From JACJWR01 sp964627505 (GTDB lineage: Bacteria > Actinomycetota > Actinomycetes > S36-B12 > UBA10799): 13,891 nucleotides of DNA. The DNA lies in assembly GCA_964627505.1 (NCBI GenBank), contig CAZVKB010000071.1, positions 1-13,891 of the forward strand. The letters are read 5' to 3'. Below the pieces are notes generated by a model, which was not told where the DNA came from, ran no database searches, and saw nothing but the letters and a program-made list of their open reading frames with translations. The position numbers and the translations under genes are program-made. Below are positions 1 through 6,204 of this stretch, piece by piece. Positions within the stretch are counted from its first letter, which is position 1; every line of letters starts with the position of its first letter.

Positions 1-405
1 CCGCAGTTCCGCTAGTCCCATGAGGTCCAGCGTTTCCTCCACCCGCTTGCGCATGACGTCTGCAGGCAGGCCGAGCGATTCCATGCCGTAGGCGAGCTCG
101 TCTTCCACCAGGTCGGTGACGAAGCCGCTCATGGGATCCTGCACCACCATGCCCACAACATCGGCGAGTTCCCGGGGCGGGTGGGTGCGAGTGTCCCGGC
201 CGGCCGTGCGCACCTGACCGGACAGGGTGCCGCCGGTGAAGTGCGGCACCAAGCCGTTGATTGCCTTCAGCAGGGTGGACTTGCCGCAGCCGGTACGCCC
301 CACCACCAGACACATTTCGCCCTCCTCCACATGCCAGGTGAGATCGCGCAGCACTGGTGGGCGGGTTGCCTCGTAGCGGAAGGTGACGTGGTCGAAGTCG
401 ATCAT
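1..405 (-). CDS. ECF transporter ATP-binding protein (EcfA-type), partial, 3' end missing
   Basis: This is the ATPase subunit of an energy-coupling factor vitamin/metal importer. It hydrolyses ATP on the cytoplasmic face and drives the EcfT/S-component complex. The visible 135 codons begin MIDFDHVTFRYEATRPPVL, the usual ABC A-loop strand. The Walker A motif GRTGCGKST follows at about residues 39-47 and the Q-loop VVQDPMSGFV at about 85-94. The signature, Walker B and H-loop would lie beyond the left edge. The start is ATG at 403-405, and its ATGA overlaps the stop of the upstream ecfT, which indicates translational coupling. Family identification is firm. The substrate is not readable from the ATPase, but the cobalamin riboswitch at the head of the operon suggests a corrinoid or cobalt. 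Confidence 0.93.
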   Translation of the reverse strand, partial: MIDFDHVTFRYEATRPPVLRDLTWHVEEGEMCLVVGRTGCGKSTLLKAINGLVPHFTGGTLSGQVRTAGRDTRTHPPRELADVVGMVVQDPMSGFVTDLVEDELAYGMESLGLPADVMRKRVEETLDLMGLAELR

Positions 406-1640
406 GACCCACCCTGCTGGGTCACAGGTGCCTGGTGGAGCGTCGACGCTCGAGTTGGGACCGCGACGGTCGCACGTTCGGGGTCGACCACACGCGTGTG
501 GTCAGTCCGTTGCCCGCGCACATCGGCGCTCGCGCCCATTCCCGGCGGGCGTGGGGTCAACCATGCAGGGAGCGCGGCAAGCAGGATGCCCAGCGCCGGT
601 AGCAGCGGGGTCAGCGGCCACGCCAACGGCGTGACTGAGGGATTCATGGCGCTGGGATTGCGCCACGATGTCACGATCGCCGCCAATGCGGCCATGATGC
701 CGACACCTGCAGTCAGCCACTCCGGCAGCGCCCACGGATCAGGTCGATAGGTAGAGCGGATATTGCGTCGGCCGCCGCGAATGAAACCCACGACTGCCGC
801 TGCGACGCCGATGACTAGCAGCGGAACTGCCACTGCCGATGCCCCCGAGCCGTCCAACAGGCCATATAGCCCCAGACACATTCCCACCAGCCCGCCTAGC
901 ACAAGGGCACCGGTGACCCGGCGTTGTCGACGGGACACTGCCCCGGTACGACCGTAACCGCGGGAGTCCATTGCGGCGGCCAGCGCTATCGAGCGGTCCA
1001 ACGCGCCCGCGAATACGGGCATCGCTGCACTAGCGAGCCCGCGTACGCCCCGATCTGGTCGGCCGCGCAGCCGTTGTGCGGTTCGCACGCGTTGGACATC
1101 GCTGACCAGCGATGGCGCAAACGACAACGCGACCACTAGGGCAACGCCCACTTCGTAGAGTGCGGCTGGCATGGCCTTCAAAAGTCGGTAGGGGGAAGCC
1201 AGCGATGACGCCGCACCCAGGCAGGCCAGCATGGTGGCCAATCGGAGCCCCTCGTAGAACGCCATTACCAATGACTCCAGTGTGATTTGGCCACCGAGCC
1301 GGACGCCGGCCAACCACTCCGGCAGCGCGAGTGCCGGCAACGTCAGCAGCACAGTCGTGCCCTGGGGGGTGCCGATGAACACTTGGAAAACCACGCGCAC
1401 CGCGATGACGAACACGCCTAGCCGCAGGAACACGGCGAATGAGCGCGACCAAGGCGCGTCGGGTCGGCGCGAAACCACCACCAGGCCAGCAACCGCCAGA
1501 ATCAACCCGAGCAGCACTGGGTCGGTGGTGCGCGAGGCGGCCGTCGCCAGGCCCAGTGCCCAGAGCCACCACGCACCTGGATGCAGCCAACGATGCGGCC
1601 AAGAAGCCGCCGTTGGGCGTGTGTGCGGTAGCGGGTTCAC
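402..1640 (-). CDS. ecfT: ECF transporter transmembrane protein EcfT (CbiQ family), long form
   Basis: This is the membrane-embedded coupling subunit that links the ATPases to the substrate-binding S component. Hydrophobic segments lie at about residues 22-57, 68-90, 125-175, 245-287, 309-325 and 340-361. The two EcfT coupling-helix signatures are present: RVRTAQRLRGRP (185-195 region) and AAAMDSRGYGR (221-231), each with the Ala-x-x-Arg-Gly pattern that contacts the ATPases. At 412 residues it is well above the roughly 260 usual for EcfT. The extra C-terminal part carries further hydrophobic segments and a hydrophilic tail; long versions of this kind are known in actinobacteria. The start is GTG at 1638-1640, 23 bp after the SCO2322-like gene, with no clear Shine-Dalgarno, so it may be reached by coupling. 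It overlaps ecfA by 4 bp. Confidence 0.9.
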   Translation of the reverse strand: MNPLPHTRPTAASWPHRWLHPGAWWLWALGLATAASRTTDPVLLGLILAVAGLVVVSRRPDAPWSRSFAVFLRLGVFVIAVRVVFQVFIGTPQGTTVLLTLPALALPEWLAGVRLGGQITLESLVMAFYEGLRLATMLACLGAASSLASPYRLLKAMPAALYEVGVALVVALSFAPSLVSDVQRVRTAQRLRGRPDRGVRGLASAAMPVFAGALDRSIALAAAMDSRGYGRTGAVSRRQRRVTGALVLGGLVGMCLGLYGLLDGSGASAVAVPLLVIGVAAAVVGFIRGGRRNIRSTYRPDPWALPEWLTAGVGIMAALAAIVTSWRNPSAMNPSVTPLAWPLTPLLPALGILLAALPAWLTPRPPGMGASADVRGQRTDHTRVVDPERATVAVPTRASTLHQAPVTQQGGS

Positions 1641-1663
1641 GGTTGGACCGGGTTCGAATGAGG

Positions 1664-2347
1664 TTAGTCGCGCCGACGGCGCATGGCCACCAGCACTGCT
1701 GCTAACACGACGACGACGGCGGCGATACCGACACCGATGGCAACTAGGGGCGGACCTGAACTGCTCGGAGCGGAAGTCACCGACTCGTCAGTGACGAACT
1801 CGGTCGGTGTGTCAGTCGGCACTGCGGTGGCTCCGGCGACGGTGTCTCCGCAGCCTGTGGGCGGATAGCCGTAGATGGCGCAGATGATGCCCCCGTCAGA
1901 GCGAGTGGTCGACACCTCCTGCAATGTCTGCACGGCCGTCGCCGCTTCCGGCACGGTCGCGCACGACAGCGTCGACTGTGGCGCGGTGGCGCCATCGGGG
2001 GCGTCTTCGGCAGTGCCAGTATCGATCACCACGGCGATCTTTTTCTGCCCGCTGGGTGCAGGCTCATTTCCGCAGACTTCCGTAAAAGTCGGTTCGGTAC
2101 GCGGCGGGCGGTTGGTGCTTTGATCCACTCCGCCGACGCCAAATCGCCAGCCCTCCACGGATCCGTTGGCTGGGACCACATCACCAGGGCCGGTCTGAAT
2201 GAACGTCCACTCACCTTCGGCGTTTTGCTCCCAGAACGACCAGAATCGATAGAGGTCGGCCTGTGCTGGCGTGGATGTGGCGATCATCGCGGGGATGGCG
2301 ATCAACGCGGCTAACAAAGTCAACAGGAAAGGTCGGCGGGCCAACAT
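1664..2347 (-). CDS. SCO2322-family secreted, C-terminally anchored protein in ECF operon
   Basis: The 227-residue protein resembles the SCO2322 family, which in Streptomyces sits beside ECF transporter genes; its biochemical function is not known to me. Visible layout: a signal peptide at 1-30 (LARRP, hydrophobic core, then TPAQA before Asp31), and an aromatic-rich start to the mature part (DLYRFWSFWE with EGEWTF and EGWRF nearby). Four cysteines follow at 92, 129, 156 and 166, then a Thr/Ser/Pro-rich linker at about 170-199. A C-terminal membrane segment at 201-222 ends in RRRRD. This topology places the domain outside the membrane, where it could bind or pass on the transported compound (inference). 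I chose ATG 2345-2347 because AGAGGA lies just upstream and a signal peptide follows directly; a longer reading from 2386 would run back into the riboswitch expression platform. Confidence 0.82.
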   Translation of the reverse strand: MLARRPFLLTLLAALIAIPAMIATSTPAQADLYRFWSFWEQNAEGEWTFIQTGPGDVVPANGSVEGWRFGVGGVDQSTNRPPRTEPTFTEVCGNEPAPSGQKKIAVVIDTGTAEDAPDGATAPQSTLSCATVPEAATAVQTLQEVSTTRSDGGIICAIYGYPPTGCGDTVAGATAVPTDTPTEFVTDESVTSAPSSSGPPLVAIGVGIAAVVVVLAAVLVAMRRRRD

Positions 2348-2351
2348 GATG

Positions 2352-2384
2352 TGTCCTCTCAGGGGCGAGGCCGCGGGAGGAGCC
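2352..2384 (-). promoter_or_regulatory. Possible riboswitch expression platform (SD / anti-SD)
   Basis: The Shine-Dalgarno of the SCO2322-like gene (GAGAGGA on the minus strand, 2354-2360) can pair with TCCTC at 2377-2381. Together they would make a hairpin across the GC-rich stretch between them. No run of U follows, so translational rather than transcriptional control fits better. The alternative fold with the aptamer was not computed. Confidence 0.4.
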
Positions 2385-2433
2385 ATGAGGCGCTTCCTCG
2401 GCCGTTAACCTCGACGGCGGGAAATCGGCGATT

Positions 2434-2535
2434 CCCCAGGTATCCGACTCGTTCGCGCACGCGCGAACCTACGGTTGCGGGACAGTGCCGGGATTCGACC
2501 GGCTTCCTCTGGAAAACTGGAAACGCCAGGTGGGG
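2434..2535 (-). ncRNA. Cobalamin (AdoCbl-type) riboswitch aptamer
   Basis: On the minus strand the conserved cobalamin riboswitch core is easily read. GAGGAAGCCGG and GAATCCCGGC form the GCCGG/CCGGC stem at about 2489-2505. They are followed by CACTGTCCCGCAACCGTAG (2469-2487) and the B12-box-like GAGTCGGATACCTGG (2436-2450). A perfect 7-bp or longer peripheral hairpin, GTTCGCGC/GCGCGAAC (2451-2468), sits between core and B12 box where a variable stem is expected. The closing helix can form from CCCCA (2531-2535) and TGGGG (2434-2438), and a short CTGG/CCAG stem lies just inside it. The aptamer ends about 85 nt upstream of the SCO2322-like start. This is strong pattern evidence; an Rfam RF00174 covariance scan would settle it. 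Confidence 0.9.
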
Positions 2536-2570
2536 TGAGCCACCCAGGGTCTATTGCACCACATCCAGCG

Positions 2571-2786
2571 TCAGGTTGATGGGTGCAGGCTCATCGGGCC
2601 GTACACCACAGCCCCGTCGTGCAACAGCGTTACTGCGTCAATGTCGTCGCGCAGCAGGTCCCGCCAGGTTTCACCCACCCAGGTTTCGGCATCGGATTGG
2701 CTAGGAAACGCCTCGGTAGTGGCACTCGCCGGCAGGTCCACCACCGCGGTGCCGTCGGCCCGTTCGTAGCGCCATGTGAAACCCAT
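2571..2786 (-). CDS. Conserved small actinobacterial protein, function unknown
   Basis: This is a 71-residue soluble protein with no signal peptide or membrane segment. It begins MGFTWRYERADGTAVV, has an acidic/aromatic middle (SQSDAETWVGETWRDLL, about 29-45) and ends VTLLHDGAVVYGPMSLHPST. This arrangement, with a final VYGPMSLHP-type motif, is one I recognise from short hypothetical proteins in streptomycetes and relatives; none has a function I can name. The start ATG at 2784-2786 is preceded by GGGAGGAATC, a strong ribosome-binding site at ideal spacing, which supports a real gene despite its size. Its stop lies only about 35 bp before the riboswitch, so read-through transcription into the ECF operon is possible. 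Confidence 0.8.
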   Translation of the reverse strand: MGFTWRYERADGTAVVDLPASATTEAFPSQSDAETWVGETWRDLLRDDIDAVTLLHDGAVVYGPMSLHPST

Positions 2787-2866
2787 GATTCCTCCCGATT
2801 GTGACTGTTAGGTTGAAGTTGAGGTATGAACTGTTTGTGACTGGTTTGTGAATAGGTGTATCCAGA

Positions 2867-3865
2867 TTAGGGTCGGCTGCGGGGAGAGCGGGTCTCAGCC
2901 GGGTCCGTGATCGCCACGTCGTAGAGAATGGCGTCCATGCGGGCCCGAATATCTGCGTCTAGCTCGACTCCGGAAGCCTTGACGTTCGCCGCGATTTGCT
3001 CAGGGCGAGTTGCCCCGATGATGGCTGCGGAGACATTGTCGTTGCCGAGCACCCACGCCAAGGCCAACTGGGCGATTGTCAGGTCCATCTCTTGGGCCAG
3101 AGGCGCCAATCGGGCCACCGCGGTGAGTACGTCATCGCGCAACCAGCGGGAAATGAAGTTCGCACCGGCGGCCGAGGTCGCTCGAGAATCAACGGGTGGG
3201 GTGTGACCGGCGCGGTACTTGCCTGTGAGCACGCCCTGCGCAAGCGGGGACCAGACGATCTGCCCGATCCCATTGGCGCGACACACGGGCTCCACTTCTG
3301 CCTCAATCACCCGCCACAGCGCCGAGTACTGCGGCTGGTTCGACACGATCCGGTCCAATCCGAGATCAGTGGCCAGGTCCAGCGAAGCTGAGATTTCTTC
3401 CGCGCGCCACTCCGAAACTCCGATGTAGAGCACTTTGCCCTGGCGGATCAAGTCGTCAAAGGCCCGTAGCGTCTCCTCGAGCGGGGTCTCGTAGTCGAAA
3501 CGATGCGCTTGGTAGAGGTCCAGATAGTCCACACCCAATCGGCGCAGCGAACCATGCGCGGCTTCCATGATGTGCTTGCGGGACAGTCCGCGATCGTTCA
3601 CCCCCGGACCCACCGGCCAGTACACTTTGGAGAAAATCTCGAGTCCCTCGCGGCGTTGACCGCGTAGAGCTTTGGCCAGCACCACTTCCGCTTTCGTCCC
3701 GGCATACACATCCGCGGTATCAAACGTGGTGATGCCAGCGTCCAGGGCGGCGTGGACGCAGGAAATCGCAGCATCCTCGGCTACCTGGCTGGCATGGGTG
3801 ATCCAATTGCCGTAGGCCAACTCGCTGACTTTCAGACCACTGTTTCCAAGGCGTCGATATTCCAC
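2867..3865 (-). CDS. Aldo/keto reductase (Kv-beta/AKR-type)
   Basis: This is a soluble NADPH-dependent oxidoreductase of the (beta/alpha)8 aldo/keto reductase superfamily, 332 residues, which is normal for the Kv-beta-like branch. The catalytic tetrad is intact: Asp49 and Tyr54 in FDTADVYAG, Lys80 in IFSKVYWP and His121 in LYQAHRFD. Cofactor-binding stretches are visible as SNQPQYSALWR (175-185), VWSPLAQGVLTGKY (204-217) and IIGATRPEQIAAN near the C terminus. The physiological carbonyl substrate cannot be deduced. The start is GTG at 3863-3865; no Shine-Dalgarno is present, but TAGGCT lies six bases upstream, so the mRNA is probably leaderless. The C-terminal tail SPRSRP is short and basic. 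Confidence 0.95.
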   Translation of the reverse strand: MEYRRLGNSGLKVSELAYGNWITHASQVAEDAAISCVHAALDAGITTFDTADVYAGTKAEVVLAKALRGQRREGLEIFSKVYWPVGPGVNDRGLSRKHIMEAAHGSLRRLGVDYLDLYQAHRFDYETPLEETLRAFDDLIRQGKVLYIGVSEWRAEEISASLDLATDLGLDRIVSNQPQYSALWRVIEAEVEPVCRANGIGQIVWSPLAQGVLTGKYRAGHTPPVDSRATSAAGANFISRWLRDDVLTAVARLAPLAQEMDLTIAQLALAWVLGNDNVSAAIIGATRPEQIAANVKASGVELDADIRARMDAILYDVAITDPAETRSPRSRP

Positions 3866-3871
3866 GGCGAT

Positions 3872-3877
3872 AGCCTA
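3872..3877 (-). promoter_or_regulatory. Putative -10 box (TAGGCT) of leaderless aldo/keto reductase mRNA
   Basis: TAGGCT matches the actinobacterial TANNNT -10 element and ends six bases before the GTG start, so transcription would begin at or beside the start codon. No convincing -35 is seen. Confidence 0.5.
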
Positions 3878-3939
3878 AGCCCGAATGGCGAATGTGCGCC
3901 CGCCCTGGCCGTGCACCAGCGGCGAAATCTGTGTCTGCG

Positions 3940-4563
3940 CTATTTACCGCGTTTGACTTTCGGCGTCACCGGGGCGCCGCCAGCTTTGACTTTCGGCGGT
4001 GGTAAACGCAGTTTCCGAATTTGCAACGAGCGCATCACACCGTAAAACACCGCTCCCTTGCGCTCTGCCGGGTCGGGGAAAGCGGCCGCCAGGGCCCGTC
4101 GAACCCGCCAGACGAGGAAGCCGACGTCGACGGTCAAAACGATGAGCATGGCGAACCAGCCAAAAGCGACGAGTTGTTGCACTTCAGCTCGGGGCACCAG
4201 GCTCAGCAGCAGCACCACCAGCGCCAGCGGTAGGAAGAACTCCCCGAAAAGTCGGCGGCTGTCCACCCAGTCCCGCACGAAAGCGCGCACCGGGCCCTGG
4301 TCTCGCGGGGGCAGTGCGCGCTCATCGCCGCGCGCCAGAGCTGCCCGTTGGGCAGCCCGTTGCTCGCGCTCGCGCGCCCGCATGGCTTTTCGGGCGGCTT
4401 TGGGGTCACTCGGGATTTTCAGCGACTGCTTGCGCGCTGCTTCCGCCTCCCGACGGGTGGGCGTCGCATGGCCCTTGCCTTTTTGGGCAGGTGTATCTGC
4501 TGCGTCGTCTGCAGCGGATGCGCCGTCGCTGGACTGGTGAGAGTTTTTGCTCAAGCCAAACAC
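3940..4563 (-). CDS. DUF3043 two-TM membrane protein
   Basis: This 207-residue actinobacterial membrane protein belongs to the DUF3043 family, whose function is unknown. It has a Ser/Ala/Asp-rich N terminus (1-27), then the family hallmark GKGHATPTRREAEAARK (about 29-45). A highly basic Arg/Ala-rich helix follows (about 54-82). Two membrane segments (about 109-124 and 132-153) form a hairpin, and the lysine/proline-rich tail ends in KVKRGK. The charge distribution suggests both termini face the cytoplasm. It lies 74 bp upstream of the aldo/keto reductase in the same direction, but each gene appears to have its own promoter. The start is GTG at 4561-4563 with TACCCT six bases upstream and no Shine-Dalgarno, again a leaderless layout. 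Confidence 0.9.
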   Translation of the reverse strand: MFGLSKNSHQSSDGASAADDAADTPAQKGKGHATPTRREAEAARKQSLKIPSDPKAARKAMRAREREQRAAQRAALARGDERALPPRDQGPVRAFVRDWVDSRRLFGEFFLPLALVVLLLSLVPRAEVQQLVAFGWFAMLIVLTVDVGFLVWRVRRALAAAFPDPAERKGAVFYGVMRSLQIRKLRLPPPKVKAGGAPVTPKVKRGK

Positions 4564-4569
4564 CCGCCC

Positions 4570-4575
4570 AGGGTA
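4570..4575 (-). promoter_or_regulatory. Putative -10 box (TACCCT) of leaderless DUF3043 mRNA
   Basis: TACCCT fits TANNNT and ends six bases before the GTG start. A tandem 8-base near-repeat (ATCGACAT, ATCGACAC on the plus strand, 4585-4600) covers the region where a -35 or operator would lie. Confidence 0.5.
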
Positions 4576-4644
4576 CGTCCTCCCATCGACATATCGACAC
4601 AGGGAGGCGGCCGCGTTGCCGATCGGGTTCAGCCCCGGATGCCT

Positions 4645-4704
4645 TAGGCTGACCCTTAACCGCGAGGCACGTCCCGTTGGTGGCGCAGCAGCGCACGTGG
4701 GACG
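4645..4704 (+). promoter_or_regulatory. pspA upstream region: possible -10 and leader hairpin
   Basis: The 164-bp divergent intergenic region holds TAGGCT (4645-4650), a possible -10 for pspA. Downstream, CGTCCC (4670-4675) can pair with GGGACG (4699-4704), enclosing an inner GCGC-AGCA-GCGC hairpin. No clear -35 was found, and an alternative sigma factor site cannot be excluded. Confidence 0.35.
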
Positions 4705-4727
4705 GGCACCAGACGAAGGGACCCCGC

Positions 4728-5564
4728 ATGGGTATGTGGCAGCGCTTCAAACTGATTTTTAAGTCCAAGGCCAACTCTGCTCTGGACCGCGCCGAAGACC
4801 CCAGGCAGACCTTGGACTACAGCTACGAGAAGCAACTGGACCTGTTGCAGAAGGTGCGGCGGGGGCTTGCTGATGTGGCGACTTCTCGGAAGCGGTTGGA
4901 GTTGCAGATCAAGCAGCTCGATGTGCAGTCGGCCAAACTGGAACAGCAGGCGCGGGCGGCGCTGAGTCACGGACGCGAGGACCTCGCTCGGGAGGCGCTG
5001 ACCCGCCGGTCTGGGCTCACCACCCAAATTAATGACCTCAATGAACAGCTCGCCACGCTCACCGACCAAGAGGAGAAGTTGGAGCAGGCTGCCAAACAAC
5101 TACAGGCCAAGGTCGAGGCATTCCGAACTCGGAAAGAGACGATCAAAGCCACATATTCGGCCGCCGAAGCCCAAACCAAGATCAACGAGGCTGTCTCGGG
5201 GATTTCCAACGAATTGGGCGATGTCGGCCTGGCCATTCAGCGGGCTGAAGACAAGACCGCGCAGATGACCGCGCGGGCAGGTGCCATCGATGAGTTGCTC
5301 GCCTCCGGTGCCCTGGAAGACGCCACCGGCACGAGCAAGGATCCCATCACCGCTGAATTGGAGCGGCTCTCCAGTGCCTCAGACGTGGAGAGCACATTGG
5401 ATGCCCTGAAAGCCGAATTGGAAGCGCCGGCGAGCACCCCGAGTGTGCCGGCAGCGACTCCGCCGCCGGCAGTGACTGCTGCAGCGGCCACCCCTGACCC
5501 GGAGGCTCTACCTGTGATTGAGGTTGAGACCAGCGCGAATCCGAAGGATGGCAGCGCTCAGTAG
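4728..5564 (+). CDS. pspA: PspA/IM30 family phage-shock protein
   Basis: PspA is a membrane-remodelling, ESCRT-III-related protein that coats stressed cytoplasmic membrane. The 278-residue product starts MGMWQRFKLIFKSKANSALDR, an amphipathic helix typical of the family, followed by EDPRQTLDYSYEKQLDLLQK. It then forms a nearly continuous charged coiled coil to about residue 225 (for example LELQIKQLDVQSAKLEQQAR and LEQAAKQLQAKVEAFRTRKE). The C-terminal 45 or so residues are a Pro/Ala/Thr-rich, presumably disordered tail, making it longer than the roughly 220-residue enterobacterial protein. The start is ATG at 4728, chosen for the nearby GAAGGGA ribosome-binding site; ATG 4734 is a possible alternative. 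pspAB follows after 37 bp. Confidence 0.95.
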   Translation: MGMWQRFKLIFKSKANSALDRAEDPRQTLDYSYEKQLDLLQKVRRGLADVATSRKRLELQIKQLDVQSAKLEQQARAALSHGREDLAREALTRRSGLTTQINDLNEQLATLTDQEEKLEQAAKQLQAKVEAFRTRKETIKATYSAAEAQTKINEAVSGISNELGDVGLAIQRAEDKTAQMTARAGAIDELLASGALEDATGTSKDPITAELERLSSASDVESTLDALKAELEAPASTPSVPAATPPPAVTAAAATPDPEALPVIEVETSANPKDGSAQ

Positions 5565-5601
5565 TCGCGCTGAACGCGTTGTCCCGTCGTGGGGAGTGAG
5601 C

Positions 5602-6204
5602 ATGGGTTGGTGGCGCGCTGTGCTCGGCCGGCCGTCACCCGCTCCAAGTCATTCCGAGCAGCTTGCCGGTTTGGTGTCCGCTTCCGCCCGACTGAAACAC
5701 GCTCGCGGTTACCTGCCCACGGGGGAGGCCGCTATCGCGATCGCCGCGCCGCTGGCGGTAGAGGTGAAGTCGTCGGTGGCAGCGGCGATGACGGCGGCGG
5801 ATCTGGCAGGCGAGTCGGCGTCCCAAACCATCACAACCGCTCAGGAATCAGACGAATATGGGTACGCCTGGCTAGTTGTTACTACGCACCCCCCAGATGC
5901 GAGCACGGTGGTAACAGCACTGCAGCGTGGGGTGGGGGAACTGGCGACAGCGGGAATGTTAGACGTCGCGCTCTGCATCGTGGTGTCGTATCGTGACCAG
6001 CAGGGGCACCCGCTGGGGATCATCTACCGTTTCGCCGAGAAGAACTTCTACCCGTTTGTCCCCGTACCTGGCGTGGGAACGGATCCGGAGCCGCAGCGGG
6101 ACAATCTCACAGAACTTTTGGTGCGGGAATTGGTCTCGGAGTTGGCTCTGGAACGTGACGTAAGCCGCTGGTACCCGGTGTGGAACGCCCCGGGTATGCG
6201 TTAA
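5602..6204 (+). CDS. pspAB: PspA-associated protein PspAB
   Basis: This 200-residue soluble protein matches the PspA-associated PspAB family found beside actinobacterial pspA. Recognisable features are the N terminus MGWWRAVLGR, the DEYGYAWLVV strand (84-93), NFYPFVPVPG (148-157) and the terminal RWYPVWNAPGMR (189-200). No membrane segment or enzyme motif is apparent; the biochemical role is unknown, though the pairing implies a function in envelope-stress response. ATG 5602 was chosen because GGGGAG precedes it and it begins the family N terminus; an in-frame ATG at 5518 would overlap pspA. The TAA stop shares a TTAA with the nadA stop on the opposite strand. Confidence 0.87.
   Translation: MGWWRAVLGRPSPAPSHSEQLAGLVSASARLKHARGYLPTGEAAIAIAAPLAVEVKSSVAAAMTAADLAGESASQTITTAQESDEYGYAWLVVTTHPPDASTVVTALQRGVGELATAGMLDVALCIVVSYRDQQGHPLGIIYRFAEKNFYPFVPVPGVGTDPEPQRDNLTELLVRELVSELALERDVSRWYPVWNAPGMR

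Noticed and set aside
2387..2570. Coding potential before the SCO2322-like gene
   Set aside because: The stretch is fully explained by the cobalamin riboswitch and its expression platform. Extending the gene to the GC-rich ATG at 2386 would remove the signal peptide from the N terminus.
3900..3939. Possible terminator between DUF3043 and the aldo/keto reductase (CTGG/CCAG hairpin)
   Set aside because: The stem is only about 4 bp and there is no T-run after it.
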